64,000 bases of DNA from Streptomyces sp. RerS4 (GCF_023515955.1 NZ_CP097322.1:5628501-5692500), one strand, 5' to 3'. Positions 26,557 through 36,122 are shown, counted from the stretch's first letter. The notes: generated from the letters alone by a model not told the origin. A program made the numbers and translations.

Positions 26557-27884
26557 GCACCCACAACCCCGCCACCGATCCGCTGGGCAAGGGCCCGTCG
26601 GGCGCGGCGACCGACCTCGACGGACACGTCGACCCGGTCAACCCGGCCGCCGCCGCCGACGCGATCCCCGCGGTGGACCCCCGTCTGCTCGTCCGCGAGC
26701 AGGGCCTCTCCGGTTACCTGAACGAGTTCCGCCGCAAGCTCAAGGCCGGCGACCTGGGCTCCGTCCCCGTCGTCCTCGGCCTGATCATCATCTGGAGCAT
26801 CTTCCAGGGCCTGAACTCGAACTTCCTCTCCCCGGAGAACCTCACCAACATCGCGATCACGATGGTCGCCACCGGCATGATGGCCGTCGGCATCATCTTC
26901 GTGCTGCTGCTCGGCGAGATCGACCTGTCGGTCGGCTCCGTCAGCGGTGTCTCCGGCGCGATCGTCGCCGTCCTCGCCGTCACCCACGGCGTGAACGAAT
27001 GGGTCGCGATCCTCGCCGCGCTGGCCGGCGGCGCCCTGATCGGCTCGATCCACGGCTTCTTCTTCGCCAAGATCGGCGCCCCCGCCTTCGCCGTCACCCT
27101 CTCGGGCCTGCTGTTCTGGTCCGGCGCCATGCTCCAGATCCTCGGCAGCAACGGCACCATCAACCTCGACTCCGAGGGCGTCGTCGGCCGGCTCACCACG
27201 TACTACTTCTCGGACGTGGCCGCCGGCTACGGACTCGCGGCCGTCGCCGTGGCGGCGTACTTCCTCGCCACCTTCTTCGACAACCGCCGGCGGGAGGCCG
27301 CGGGGGTCCCCTCGCGGCAGCTCACCGAGATCCTGCTGCGCACCGGCGTCCTGGCCGTCTTCACCTTCGGCCCCGCCGTCGTGTTCAACCAGTACAAGGG
27401 CCTGCCGCTGGCGGTCGTCCTCTTCGTGCTGGCACTCGTGGGCACGGACTTCCTGCTGCGCCGCACCACCTTCGGCCGCAACGTCTTCGCCCTCGGCGGC
27501 AGCGTCGAGGCCTCCCGCCGCGCGGGCATCAACGTGGCCGGGATCCGCATCGCCGTGTTCGCCATCGCGGGCACCTTCGCCGCCGTCGGCGGCCTCTTCT
27601 GGGCCTCCAAGATCGCGGCGGCCAACCAGAGCGCCGGCGCCGGCGACCTGCTGATGAACGTCATCGCCGCGGCCGTCATCGGCGGCACCAGCCTCTTCGG
27701 CGGCCGGGGCCGGACCTGGAACGCCCTCCTCGGCGTCATGGTCATCACCTCCATCCAGTACGGTCTGGCCCTGGAGGGCATCGCGACCCCGATCCAGTAC
27801 ATGATCACGGGCGCGGTCCTGCTCGCCACCGTCGTCATCGACTCGGTCACCCGCAAGACCCAGAAGACGGCCGGACGCGCCTGA
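26553..27884 (+). CDS. xylH: Xylose ABC transporter permease
   Basis: 443 residues, GTG start within the xylG stop (GTGA), so translationally coupled. A polar N-terminus of ~60 residues precedes a ribose/xylose-type permease with many membrane segments and the conserved GEIDLSVGSVSG and AAAVIGGTSLFGGRG loops. Channel subunit for xylose uptake with XylF and XylG. Followed by a very strong hairpin. Confidence 0.92.
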   Translation: MSTHNPATDPLGKGPSGAATDLDGHVDPVNPAAAADAIPAVDPRLLVREQGLSGYLNEFRRKLKAGDLGSVPVVLGLIIIWSIFQGLNSNFLSPENLTNIAITMVATGMMAVGIIFVLLLGEIDLSVGSVSGVSGAIVAVLAVTHGVNEWVAILAALAGGALIGSIHGFFFAKIGAPAFAVTLSGLLFWSGAMLQILGSNGTINLDSEGVVGRLTTYYFSDVAAGYGLAAVAVAAYFLATFFDNRRREAAGVPSRQLTEILLRTGVLAVFTFGPAVVFNQYKGLPLAVVLFVLALVGTDFLLRRTTFGRNVFALGGSVEASRRAGINVAGIRIAVFAIAGTFAAVGGLFWASKIAAANQSAGAGDLLMNVIAAAVIGGTSLFGGRGRTWNALLGVMVITSIQYGLALEGIATPIQYMITGAVLLATVVIDSVTRKTQKTAGRA

Positions 27885-27915
27885 CGCCCGGCCCCGCCTG
27901 GTAAGGACCGTCACA

Positions 27916-27948
27916 GTGCCCGGTGCCACCGCGTGTGGCACCGGGCAC
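27916..27948 (+). terminator. xyl operon terminator
   Basis: A perfect 14-bp stem: GTGCCCGGTGCCAC at 27916-27929 and GTGGCACCGGGCAC at 27935-27948 with a 5-nt loop. No T-run follows, as is usual in Streptomyces. Confidence 0.88.
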
Positions 27949-28061
27949 CCGTGCGTGCACGTCCCCGCACCCTTGTGCGGGTATACGCCCGTATGGGAGG
28001 TGTCGTGGGGCGATCAGGCGTACAGGTATGACAAAGGTGTGACCCTGCCGGTACGGCCCGA

Positions 28062-28091
28062 TGACGACCCGCGCCAGCGGAACATTAGACT
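28062..28091 (+). promoter_or_regulatory. Putative dxs promoter
   Basis: TAGACT at 28086-28091 is a good -10 hexamer; TGACGA at 28062-28067 lies 18 bp upstream as a possible -35. The start codon is 35 bp downstream. Confidence 0.5.
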
Positions 28092-28125
28092 CGACAGACC
28101 AGCAAGCAACTGCAAGGAGGCACGG

Positions 28126-30042
28126 GTGCTGCTGACCCGCATCAAGGGACCGCGCGATCTGGACCGGCTCAGCCAGGACGAGCTCAACCAGCTCGCCGCA
28201 GAGATCAGGTCCTTCCTCGTCGACGCCGTCTCCAAGACCGGCGGGCACCTCGGCCCCAACCTCGGCGTGGTCGAACTGACGATCGCCCTGCACCGGGTCT
28301 TCGAATCGCCCAAGGACAAGGTCCTCTTCGACACCGGCCACCAGGCCTATGTCCACAAGCTGCTCACGGGCCGCCAGGACTTCGGCAACCTGCGCTCCAA
28401 GGGTGGCCTCTCCGGGTACCCCTCGCGCGCCGAGTCCGACCACGACGTCATCGAGAACTCGCACGCCTCGACCGTCCTGGGCTGGGCCGACGGCCTCGCC
28501 AAGGCCAACGAGGTGCTCGGCCGCGAGGACCACCACGTCGCAGCCGTCATCGGCGACGGCGCCCTGACCGGCGGCATGGCCTGGGAGGCGCTGAACAACA
28601 TCGCCGCCGCCAAGGACCGCCCGCTGGTCATCGTCGTCAACGACAACGAGCGCTCGTACGGCCCCACCATCGGCGGCCTCGCCAACCACCTGGCGACCCT
28701 GCGCACCACGGACGGCTACGAGCGCTTCCTGGCCCGCGGCAAGGAGCTCCTGGAGCGCACCCCGGTCGTCGGCAAGCCGCTCTTCGAGACCCTGCACGGC
28801 GCCAAGAAGGGCCTGAAGGACTTCATCGCCCCGCAGGGCATGTTCGAGGACCTCGGCCTGAAGTACATCGGCCCCATCGACGGCCACGACATCGAGGCCC
28901 TGGAATCCGCCCTGCAGCGCGCCAAGCGCTTCAGCGGCCCGGTCATCGTCCACTGCCTCACCCAGAAGGGCCGCGGCTACACCCCGGCCCTGGAGCACGA
29001 GGCGGACCGCTTCCACGCGGTCGGCGTCATCCACCCGGACACCGGCCTGCCGGTGAAGACCGCCGCCGCGAGCTGGACCTCCGTCTTCGCCGACGAGATG
29101 GTCAAGCTCGGCCACGAGCGCGAGGACATCGTCGGCATCACCGCCGCCATGCTCCACCCGGTCGGCCTCCACAAGTTCGCCGAGGCCTTCCCGGACCGGA
29201 TCTACGACGTCGGCATCGCCGAGCAGCACGGCGCCACCTCCGCCGCCGGCCTGGCCACCGGCGGCGTCCACCCGGTCTTCGCCGTCTACGCCACCTTCCT
29301 CAACCGCGCCTTCGACCAGGTCCTCATGGACGTGGCCCTGCACAAGTGCGGCGTCACCTTCGTCCTGGACCGCGCCGGCGTCACCGGTGACGACGGCGCC
29401 TCCCACAACGGCATGTGGGACATGTCCATCCTCCAGGTCGTGCCCGGCCTGCGCCTGGCCGCCCCGCGCGACGCCGAGCAGCTGCGCGCGCAGCTGCGCG
29501 AGGCCGTCGAGGTCAAGGACGCGCCGACCGTCGTGCGCTACTCCAAGGGCGTCGTCGGCCCGGCCGTACCGGCCGTCGGCCGGATCGGCGGCATGGACGT
29601 CCTGCGCACCCCGGCGCCCGAAGTCACCCGGCCGGACGTACTCATCGTCTCGGTGGGCGCGCTCGCCCCGATGTGCCTGGAGATCGCCGATCTCCTCGAC
29701 AAGCAGGGCATCTCCTCGACCGTCGTCGATCCCCGCTGGGTCAAGCCCGTGGACGAGGCCCTGGCCCCGCTCGCGGACCGGCACCGGGTCGTCGTCACCG
29801 TCGAGGACAACGGCCGCACCGGCGGCGTCGGTTCCGCCGTCTCGCAGGCCCTGCGCGACGCGGGCGTCGACGTGCCGCTGCGCGACTTCGGCATCCCGCA
29901 GCGCTTCCTCGACCACGCGCTGCGCAAGGAGATCATGGCCGAGATCGGTCTGACCGCCCCGGACATCGCCCGGCAGGTCACCGGCCTCGTCGCCAAGCTG
30001 GACGGCCGCTACGAGGACGAGCCGGCCGCCACCGTCGACTAG
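28126..30042 (+). CDS. dxs: 1-deoxy-D-xylulose-5-phosphate synthase
   Basis: 638 residues from GTG 28126 with AAGGAGG 5 nt upstream; the open frame extends to 27916 but that stretch contains the xyl terminator. Thiamine-diphosphate enzyme that condenses pyruvate and glyceraldehyde 3-phosphate, the first step of the MEP isoprenoid pathway. Visible: FDTGHQAYVHK, TPP motif GDGALTGGMAWEALNN, DRAGVTGDDGASHNGMWD and the C-terminal transketolase domain. Full family length. The adjacent xylose import genes give no obvious metabolic link. Confidence 0.97.
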   Translation: MLLTRIKGPRDLDRLSQDELNQLAAEIRSFLVDAVSKTGGHLGPNLGVVELTIALHRVFESPKDKVLFDTGHQAYVHKLLTGRQDFGNLRSKGGLSGYPSRAESDHDVIENSHASTVLGWADGLAKANEVLGREDHHVAAVIGDGALTGGMAWEALNNIAAAKDRPLVIVVNDNERSYGPTIGGLANHLATLRTTDGYERFLARGKELLERTPVVGKPLFETLHGAKKGLKDFIAPQGMFEDLGLKYIGPIDGHDIEALESALQRAKRFSGPVIVHCLTQKGRGYTPALEHEADRFHAVGVIHPDTGLPVKTAAASWTSVFADEMVKLGHEREDIVGITAAMLHPVGLHKFAEAFPDRIYDVGIAEQHGATSAAGLATGGVHPVFAVYATFLNRAFDQVLMDVALHKCGVTFVLDRAGVTGDDGASHNGMWDMSILQVVPGLRLAAPRDAEQLRAQLREAVEVKDAPTVVRYSKGVVGPAVPAVGRIGGMDVLRTPAPEVTRPDVLIVSVGALAPMCLEIADLLDKQGISSTVVDPRWVKPVDEALAPLADRHRVVVTVEDNGRTGGVGSAVSQALRDAGVDVPLRDFGIPQRFLDHALRKEIMAEIGLTAPDIARQVTGLVAKLDGRYEDEPAATVD

Positions 30043-30128
30043 TCAAACCGGCAGTCCGACCGGCAGTCCGACTGGTCCGACACCCGGCGCCGCCGTTGAC
30101 ACGGCCGGATCGCGCGGTTGCACGTCAC

Positions 30129-30169
30129 GGGCCGGGAGATCACCCTGGGAGGGGTGGGCCTCCCGGCCC
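30129..30169 (+). terminator. dxs terminator-like hairpin
   Basis: Perfect 10-bp arms GGGCCGGGAG and CTCCCGGCCC with a 21-nt loop, 86 bp after the dxs stop and before the permease gene. Confidence 0.6.
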
Positions 30170-30200
30170 GTTCGTGCGTCGTCACCAGTCGGAGGCGTCG

Positions 30201-31697
30201 GTGAGCAAGGATTTGAGCAGCCCCTTCCGTACCAAGACGGTGGAACAGTCCATCCGGGACACGGAGGAGCCGGAACACGCGCTCCGAAAATCGCTGTCCG
30301 CCTGGGACCTCACGGTCTTCGGCGTGGGCGTCATCATCGGCACTGGCATCTTCGTCCTCACGGGCATCGCCGCCCGGAACAACGCCGGTCCCGCCACCGC
30401 CCTCGCCTTCGTGGCAGCGGGCATCGTCTGCGCCCTCGCGGCGCTCTGCTACGCCGAGTTCGCGTCCACCGTGCCGGTGGCCGGTTCGGCGTACACCTTC
30501 TCGTACGCCTCCATCGGCGAGTTCCCCGCCTGGATCATCGGCTGGGACCTGGTGCTGGAGTTCGCGCTCGGCACCGCCGTCGTGGCGGTCGGCTGGTCCG
30601 GCTACGTGCGCCACCTCATGCACACCAACCTCGGCTGGGACCTGCCCGTCGGGCTGTCCGGACCCGATGCCGGAGGCACTTTCGACCTGCTCGCCTTCCT
30701 GCTGGTCCTGGTGCTGACCGCGATCCTGGTCGTGGGGACGAAGCTCTCGGCGCGGATCACCGCGGTCGTCGTCGCCATCAAGGTCACCGTGGTGCTGCTC
30801 GTGATCATCGCGGGCCTGTTCTTCATCAAGGCCGACAACTACAGCCCGTTCATCCCGCCGGCCGAGGCACAGCCCGCGGGCAACGGCATGCACGCGCCGC
30901 TGGTCCAACTGCTGTTCGGCTACGCGCCCACCAACTTCGGCGTCATGGGCATCTTCACCGCGGCCTCCCTCGTCTTCTTCGCCTTCATCGGCTTCGACGT
31001 CGTGGCCACGGCGGCCGAGGAGACCAAGAACCCGCAGCGGGACATGCCGCGCGGCATCCTCGGCTCGCTCCTCATCTGCACGGTGCTCTACGTCGCCGTG
31101 ACGCTGGTCGTCACCGGCATGCAGAAGTACACGGAGATGTCGCCGAGCGCCCCGCTCGCCGAAGCCTTCAAATCCGTGGACCAGCCGTTCTTCGCCGGAG
31201 CCATCAGCCTGGGCGCGTCCGTGGGCCTGATCACCGTGTGCATGATCCTGCTGCTCGGGCAGACCCGGGTGTTCTTCGCGATGAGTCGCGACGGACTGCT
31301 GCCGCGCGTCTTCTCCGTCACCCACCCGAAGTACCGCACCCCGTACCGGGCGACCCTCCTGCTCGGCGGCATCATCGCCGTCGTCGCCGGTTTCACCAGC
31401 CTGGAGAAGCTCGCGGAACTGGTGAACATCGGCACGCTGTTCGCCTTCGTCGTGGTCGCCCTCGGCGTGATGGTCCTGCGCAAGAGCCGCCCCGACCTGC
31501 ACCGGTCCTTCCGCACCCCGTGGGTGCCGGTGGTCCCGATCGCGTCGATCGCGGCCTCGCTCTGGCTGATGCTCAACCTGCCGGCCGACACCTGGATCCG
31601 GTTCGGCGTCTGGATGGCCATCGGCTTCGCCGTCTACTTCGTCTACGGCTACCGCAACAGCCGCCTGGCCAAGACCGGCCAGGACGCGAAGTTCTGA
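30201..31697 (+). CDS. APC-family amino-acid permease (cationic type)
   Basis: 498 residues from GTG 30201, GGAGG 5 nt upstream. About twelve membrane segments. The first has the APC signature FGVGVIIGTGIFVLTG, followed by the YAEFAS and GSAYTFSYASIGE motifs of cationic amino-acid transporters (CAT/YfnA type). Imports or exchanges an amino acid in the cell membrane; which one cannot be read. It stands alone between dxs and the convergent LCP gene, with only 17 bp to the latter's end. Confidence 0.9.
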   Translation: MSKDLSSPFRTKTVEQSIRDTEEPEHALRKSLSAWDLTVFGVGVIIGTGIFVLTGIAARNNAGPATALAFVAAGIVCALAALCYAEFASTVPVAGSAYTFSYASIGEFPAWIIGWDLVLEFALGTAVVAVGWSGYVRHLMHTNLGWDLPVGLSGPDAGGTFDLLAFLLVLVLTAILVVGTKLSARITAVVVAIKVTVVLLVIIAGLFFIKADNYSPFIPPAEAQPAGNGMHAPLVQLLFGYAPTNFGVMGIFTAASLVFFAFIGFDVVATAAEETKNPQRDMPRGILGSLLICTVLYVAVTLVVTGMQKYTEMSPSAPLAEAFKSVDQPFFAGAISLGASVGLITVCMILLLGQTRVFFAMSRDGLLPRVFSVTHPKYRTPYRATLLLGGIIAVVAGFTSLEKLAELVNIGTLFAFVVVALGVMVLRKSRPDLHRSFRTPWVPVVPIASIAASLWLMLNLPADTWIRFGVWMAIGFAVYFVYGYRNSRLAKTGQDAKF

Positions 31698-31714
31698 CCT
31701 CAGCCCTTGGCGGG

Positions 31715-32854
31715 TCAGCCCTTTGCGGGGGAGTCCTTCGCCAAGGCCGGGATCTTCTGGTCGGTCCGCAGCGCCTCCCACAACAGGGAGGCCTGCGGCT
31801 GGGCGACGACCACGCGGTTGCGGTCGACCTTGTCGTAGGCCACCGGCAGCATGATGGTCTCCATGGTCCCCGGGTCCACGCCCTTGAGGCTCTGCGCGAA
31901 GTCGGAGAGGGCCGCCAGCGAGGCCAGGTCCTTGTCGGTCGTCAGCGACTTGGTGCCGGCGTCGGCGAGCTTGTACAGCCGGGCCGGGTTGCCGAAGGCG
32001 TCCTGCTTCTTGATCTCGGCCAGCATGGCGAGCATGAACTGCTGCTGGAGCCCTATGCGTCCGAGGTCGCTGCCGTCCCCGTAGCCGTAGCGGGTACGGA
32101 CGAACTTCAGCGAGTCGGTGCCGTTCAGCCGGTGCGTGCCGGCGTCCAGCTTCAGGCCTCCCTTCGTGCCCGTCATCGGCCGGTCCAGGGTGACCGTGAC
32201 CCCGCCGAGCGCGTCCACCAGACCCTTGAAGCCGGCGAAGTCCACCTCGACGAAATGGTCCACCCGGATCCCCGACATCTGCTCCACGGTCTTCACCACA
32301 CAGGCCGGACCGGCCAGCGTGTACACGGAGTTGAACATCACCCGCTGCGCCTCGGGCACCGTCTTGCCAGCGCCGTTCCTGCACTCGGGCCGGGTGATCA
32401 GGGTGTCGCGCGGAATGCTCACCGCGGTCGCCCTGGCCCGGCCCTCGGGTATGTGCACCAGCATCGCCGTGTCGGAGCGGGCGCCGCTGACATCGCCGTG
32501 GTCGAGCTCGCCGTTGGCGCCGGCCCGCGAATCGGAGCCCAGCACCAGGACGTTCCGCGCGTTCGCGACCACCTTCGCGGGGCGGTTGTCCGTACCGATG
32601 GCCTGGTCGAGGTCGACGCTGTCGATGTTCCCGCTGAGGTGGCGGTACGCCCACCAACCGCCGCCCGCCGCGACGAGGACCACACCGGCCGCCGTCCAGG
32701 CCAGCCCCCGCCGGATCCGCCGGGCGCGCGAATGCGGCGGACGGGAGGGGCCGGCCGGGCCGGACGGGCGGGCCGTGCCCGGGTCGTCGCCCAACCGGTC
32801 GTCGCCCGCCCGGTCCTCGGACGGCGTCGTCGTGGCGGTGGTGTCTGAAGTCAT
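31715..32854 (-). CDS. LytR-CpsA-Psr (LCP) family cell-wall glycopolymer ligase
   Basis: 379 residues. Polar Pro/Arg-rich cytoplasmic N-terminus, one membrane segment at about residues 50-68, then an extracellular LCP domain with the hallmarks VLGSDSRAG, DTAMLVHI, AVSIPRDT and the Arg-rich FVRTRYGYGDGSDLGRIGLQQ. LCP enzymes transfer lipid-linked anionic glycopolymers (teichoic-acid-type, arabinogalactan or capsule) onto peptidoglycan. It lies about 1.3 kb from a nonulosonate/sialyltransferase locus, which suggests a possible polymer substrate, though most Streptomyces have several LCP genes. Confidence 0.93.
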   Translation of the reverse strand: MTSDTTATTTPSEDRAGDDRLGDDPGTARPSGPAGPSRPPHSRARRIRRGLAWTAAGVVLVAAGGGWWAYRHLSGNIDSVDLDQAIGTDNRPAKVVANARNVLVLGSDSRAGANGELDHGDVSGARSDTAMLVHIPEGRARATAVSIPRDTLITRPECRNGAGKTVPEAQRVMFNSVYTLAGPACVVKTVEQMSGIRVDHFVEVDFAGFKGLVDALGGVTVTLDRPMTGTKGGLKLDAGTHRLNGTDSLKFVRTRYGYGDGSDLGRIGLQQQFMLAMLAEIKKQDAFGNPARLYKLADAGTKSLTTDKDLASLAALSDFAQSLKGVDPGTMETIMLPVAYDKVDRNRVVVAQPQASLLWEALRTDQKIPALAKDSPAKG

Positions 32855-32987
32855 GCCCGGGGACCGGCCTTCCGAACGGATGCGTGGATTCTCGCGGGCT
32901 ACAACATAAGGGCAGGAACACGTCAGAGGGCCCCCGGGGTATCCTCATTCTGTTCCAAGGGTGACGGGAAAGGATTGTCTGCGGTCC

Positions 32988-34115
32988 ATGGGCACGCGAT
33001 CCAAGGGCAGGACACAGACCTCTCCGCCCCACGCCGCCGGGCCGGGACAAACCCCCGCGCACGACTGGAATTCCGTCGCTCTCGGACCCCTGACCGGCCG
33101 CTGGCTCCTCGCCGGCAAGGACGGCCGGCTCACCGCCTACGCCCGCGCCGAGGACGGTCTGCTCCGCTGGACCGAGCGGAGCCCCGGCGGCCCCGACTGG
33201 CACGGCCCCGACTTCTTCCCCGCCGAGGGGCTCACCGACCTCGCGGTGGGTCAGGGCGCCGACGGCTACGCCCACTTCGTGGGCCGGCGCCGCACCCGCT
33301 CCGAGGACGCCGAGCGCGTCACCTACCACCACGCGGTGCAGTACCAGAGCGGCCGGCCGCTCGGCCCCTGGGACTCCCTCGGAACCCTCTACCAACGGCC
33401 GGAGATGTCCCATCGCGGCGGTCCGCCCAGCGTCGCGGTGGACGGCCGGGGAGCCCCGTACGTCTTCGTCCGCAACGCCGGGCGCGGATTCCACGTACGC
33501 CGCCAGGACCCGAAGGGCAACTGGGCCGCCTGGGACGACCTGCACGGCAGCAAGACCTTCGAGCGGGCCTGCGCCGGCTCCACCGCCGAGGGCCGCGTCC
33601 TGCTCGCCGCGCCCGGCGAGAAGGGGGTCTGCCTGTGGGCCCAGCAGCATCCCGGGGGCCCGCCCGCGAAGGGCGCGGACATTCCGTACCTCGCCCAGGA
33701 CGGCTCGCTGTGCATGGTGGAGACGGCCCCCGGCCGGGTCACCCACTTCTGGCACGCGGCCGACGGGAGCGGGGTGTTCGGCCACCGCGAGGGCGCCGGC
33801 GTCCTCGCGGTCGGCGGGGGTCCGGGCCACGGGGCCCTCGCCGCCGTGCGCGCCGTGGTGGACGGCTACGACTGCACGGTGCTGGCGTACCGCACGGTGG
33901 GCGGGCGTACGGCGCTCGCCGCCTACCCCACGGAACACGAGGCCGCCGGCCTCTGGTGGACCGAGATAGGCGAGGAGGGCCTCGACGCCCCGGCGCTCGC
34001 CGTCGACGCCCTGGGCCGCGTGGTCATCGCCTCGATCAGCGCCCGGGGCGAACTCCTGGTCACCCGTCAGAAGGACACGACGGCCCTCTCGCTGGGCCGC
34101 TGGCAGCGCTGCTGA
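32988..34115 (+). CDS. Predicted beta-propeller (PLL-like) protein of unknown function
   Basis: 375 residues from ATG 32988; GTG 32961 is an alternative. No catalytic motif seen. The sequence consists of repeating ~50-residue units with W/G-rich turns (RWLLAGKDGRLTAYARAEDG, GWPDW-like GGPDWHGPDF, DGRGAPYVFVRNAGRGFHV), as in photolectin-like propellers that bind sugars. No signal peptide is evident, so it is probably cytoplasmic. It is divergent from the LCP gene and next to the sialyltransferase-like operon, so a carbohydrate-binding role is possible, but I do not recognise the family with certainty. Confidence 0.65.
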   Translation: MGTRSKGRTQTSPPHAAGPGQTPAHDWNSVALGPLTGRWLLAGKDGRLTAYARAEDGLLRWTERSPGGPDWHGPDFFPAEGLTDLAVGQGADGYAHFVGRRRTRSEDAERVTYHHAVQYQSGRPLGPWDSLGTLYQRPEMSHRGGPPSVAVDGRGAPYVFVRNAGRGFHVRRQDPKGNWAAWDDLHGSKTFERACAGSTAEGRVLLAAPGEKGVCLWAQQHPGGPPAKGADIPYLAQDGSLCMVETAPGRVTHFWHAADGSGVFGHREGAGVLAVGGGPGHGALAAVRAVVDGYDCTVLAYRTVGGRTALAAYPTEHEAAGLWWTEIGEEGLDAPALAVDALGRVVIASISARGELLVTRQKDTTALSLGRWQRC

Positions 34116-34146
34116 CGCGGCAGTGCTCCTGACGCCGGCAGTGCTC

Positions 34147-35193
34147 CTACGGGGCCACGCGCGCCCGGCCCCGGCGCTGCGGCGGGATGCTGGTCAGGCC
34201 GTGCCGGGCCACCGCGAGGGCGGAGATCCGGCGCAGGAAGTCCACCGAACGTTCCGCCGTGTCCGGGGTGATCCACGCGTCGTCGAGCTCGCACAGCTCC
34301 ACGCGCACCGGGGAGCCGGCGAGGACGATCGGCAGGGTGTAGGCGACGGTCGAGGCGAAGGTCAGCACGCACTGCCCGATCGGCTCGGTGAGCGCGGTCA
34401 GTTCCAGCGGCAGTTCCGGGTGCACGATCTCCATGCCGGTGGCACCGGCGATCAGCTCCAGTTTCCCCGGGCTCTCACGGCGGTGCGCCAGGTAGCGGCG
34501 GACGGCGCGGCTGCGGGCGATCCAACCGATGGCGTCGATGTACCGGTCCTGGTCGACGACTCCGGTCTCCACCAGGGAGCTGCCCGCCAGGTCGGCTCCG
34601 GGCCGGACTCGGACCGGGCCGAAGGTCTCCCGGCTCCACGCGTACTCGTTGGGCCGTACCTCGGTGCCGGGCGGGGCGGTCACGGGCATGCAGGTGAAGA
34701 AGGTGGCACGGGCCAGCTCGGGGCGGGCCAGCCACTTGTGGACGGCGCCGCCCTTGGCGGAAGGCTTCAGGTCGCCCTGGTGCCAGCGGGTGAGCTGCGC
34801 ACCCTCGGTGAGCAGGCCGACGAGTTCCGTGGTGGCGGTGCCGTCGTCCACCACGACGACCTCGCGGGCCTTGGAGCGGGGCAGCAGCAGTTGGATGGTG
34901 CGGGAGAAGAGGTCCCCGATCACCAGGCGGTCGGCGGCGGCCACCGCCCGGCCGAGGCGGACCAGGTCGTGGGCGCGCCCCAGGTAGCCGGCGCGGACCT
35001 CGTAGCGCCGCCACACCATCTTGGCCCGGGAGGCGAAGGCGCACAGCCGACGGACCTGCGCGCGCGAGCGCGGGTCCGTCGGCTGGAGGACGGCGATGGT
35101 GAGGGACGCTGCCTCGCCCGGGTGGACGTGGGCCCACTCCAGGACGTTCAGTAGTTGAGCCGGGCTCTCCACCAGGGCGAGGGTGTCGGTCAT
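34147..35193 (-). CDS. Sialyltransferase-like glycosyltransferase (DDG/HP motifs)
   Basis: 348 residues from ATG 35193, overlapping the NeuB-like stop in ATGA. The two motifs conserved in bacterial sialyl- and polysialyltransferases are present: D/E-D/E-G as VVVVDDGTAT and HP as EIVHPELPLE, followed by LTFASTVAYTLP. These enzymes move a sugar from CMP-nonulosonate to an acceptor. The gene is the last of a four-gene leftward operon with DUF6716, NeuA-like and NeuB-like genes, so donor synthesis and transfer are linked. Two direct copies of GGCAGTGCTCCT (about 34120-34148) span its stop codon. Acceptor unknown. Confidence 0.75.
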   Translation of the reverse strand: MTDTLALVESPAQLLNVLEWAHVHPGEAASLTIAVLQPTDPRSRAQVRRLCAFASRAKMVWRRYEVRAGYLGRAHDLVRLGRAVAAADRLVIGDLFSRTIQLLLPRSKAREVVVVDDGTATTELVGLLTEGAQLTRWHQGDLKPSAKGGAVHKWLARPELARATFFTCMPVTAPPGTEVRPNEYAWSRETFGPVRVRPGADLAGSSLVETGVVDQDRYIDAIGWIARSRAVRRYLAHRRESPGKLELIAGATGMEIVHPELPLELTALTEPIGQCVLTFASTVAYTLPIVLAGSPVRVELCELDDAWITPDTAERSVDFLRRISALAVARHGLTSIPPQRRGRARVAP

Positions 35194-36119
35194 GCCGAGG
35201 CCGTCACGCCTTCGGCGGCTTCGGCGGCGACGACGCCGGGGACGCGGCGGAGCTTCTTCATCGGGCCGAGCTCGGAGTCGTAGACGCGCTTGACGCCGTC
35301 GCCGAGGGCGGTCTCGATGGTGCGGATGTCGCGCACGAGGCGGGCGAGGCCGCCGGGTTCGACGGAGGCGGCCTGGTCGGAGCCCCACATCGCGCGGTCG
35401 AGGGTGATGTGCCGCTCGATGGCGCAGGCGCCCAGGGCGACGGCCGCGACGGTGGTCTGGAGGCCGGTCTCGTGGCCGGAGTAGCCGATCGGCACGTTCG
35501 GGTACGCGTCCTGGAGGGTGTTGATGACCCGCAGGTTCAGCTCCTCCGCCTTCGCCGGGTAGGTGGAGGTGGCGTGCAGCAGGACGGTGTTCTCGCTGCC
35601 CAGCACCTCGACGGCGTGTCGGATCTGCTGCGGCGTGGACATGCCGGTCGACAGGATGACCGTCTTGCCGGTGGCGCGCAGCGCGCGGAGCAGCTCGTCG
35701 TCGGTGAGGGACGCGGAGGCGACCTTGTGGGTGGGCACGCCGAACTTCTCCAGGAAGGTGACGGCCTCGGTGTCCCAGGGGGAGGCGAACCAGTCGATGC
35801 CGCGCTGGGCGCAGTGCTCGTCGATGGCGCGGTACTCGTCCTCGCCGAACTCGACGCGGTGGCGGTAGTCGATGTAGGTCATCCGGCCCCAGGGGGTGTC
35901 GCGTTCGATGTCCCACTGGTCGCGCGGCGTGCATATCTCGGGCGTGCGCTTCTGGAACTTCACCGCGTCACAGCCCGCGTCGGCGGCCGCGTCGATCAGC
36001 GCGAGGGCGTTCCCGAGGTCGCCGTTGTGGTTGATCCCGATCTCGCCGATCACGTAGGTGGGCCGGCCGGGGCCGACCTCCCTGTTTCCGATCCGGCGGA
36101 TCCGGTTGCTGTGCACCAC
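35190..36119 (-). CDS. neuB: NeuB-family nonulosonate synthase lacking the SAF domain
   Basis: 309 residues, GTG start (36119 or 36116). NeuB condenses PEP with an N-acetylmannosamine-type sugar to form a sialic-acid-like nonulosonate. Conserved TIM-barrel motifs: VIGEIGINHNGD, AVKFQKRTPE, SPWDTEAV, ILSTGMST, HATSTYP, PIGYSGHETG. The usual NeuB is about 345 residues with a C-terminal antifreeze-like SAF domain that contributes an Arg to the partner's active site; this protein ends after the barrel. It may be a short-branch enzyme making Kdn or another ulosonate. Coupled 3' to the sialyltransferase-like gene, 3 bp after neuA. Confidence 0.8.
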   Translation of the reverse strand: MVHSNRIRRIGNREVGPGRPTYVIGEIGINHNGDLGNALALIDAAADAGCDAVKFQKRTPEICTPRDQWDIERDTPWGRMTYIDYRHRVEFGEDEYRAIDEHCAQRGIDWFASPWDTEAVTFLEKFGVPTHKVASASLTDDELLRALRATGKTVILSTGMSTPQQIRHAVEVLGSENTVLLHATSTYPAKAEELNLRVINTLQDAYPNVPIGYSGHETGLQTTVAAVALGACAIERHITLDRAMWGSDQAASVEPGGLARLVRDIRTIETALGDGVKRVYDSELGPMKKLRRVPGVVAAEAAEGVTASA

Positions 36120-36122
36120 TGT

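Noticed and set aside
30039..33938. A 1299-codon open frame on the minus strand
   Set aside because: It lies antisense to the permease and the propeller gene and is out of frame with the LCP gene. It has low-complexity Asp/Glu/Gly/Arg composition from GC-rich codons and no domain; the real genes in the region have motifs.
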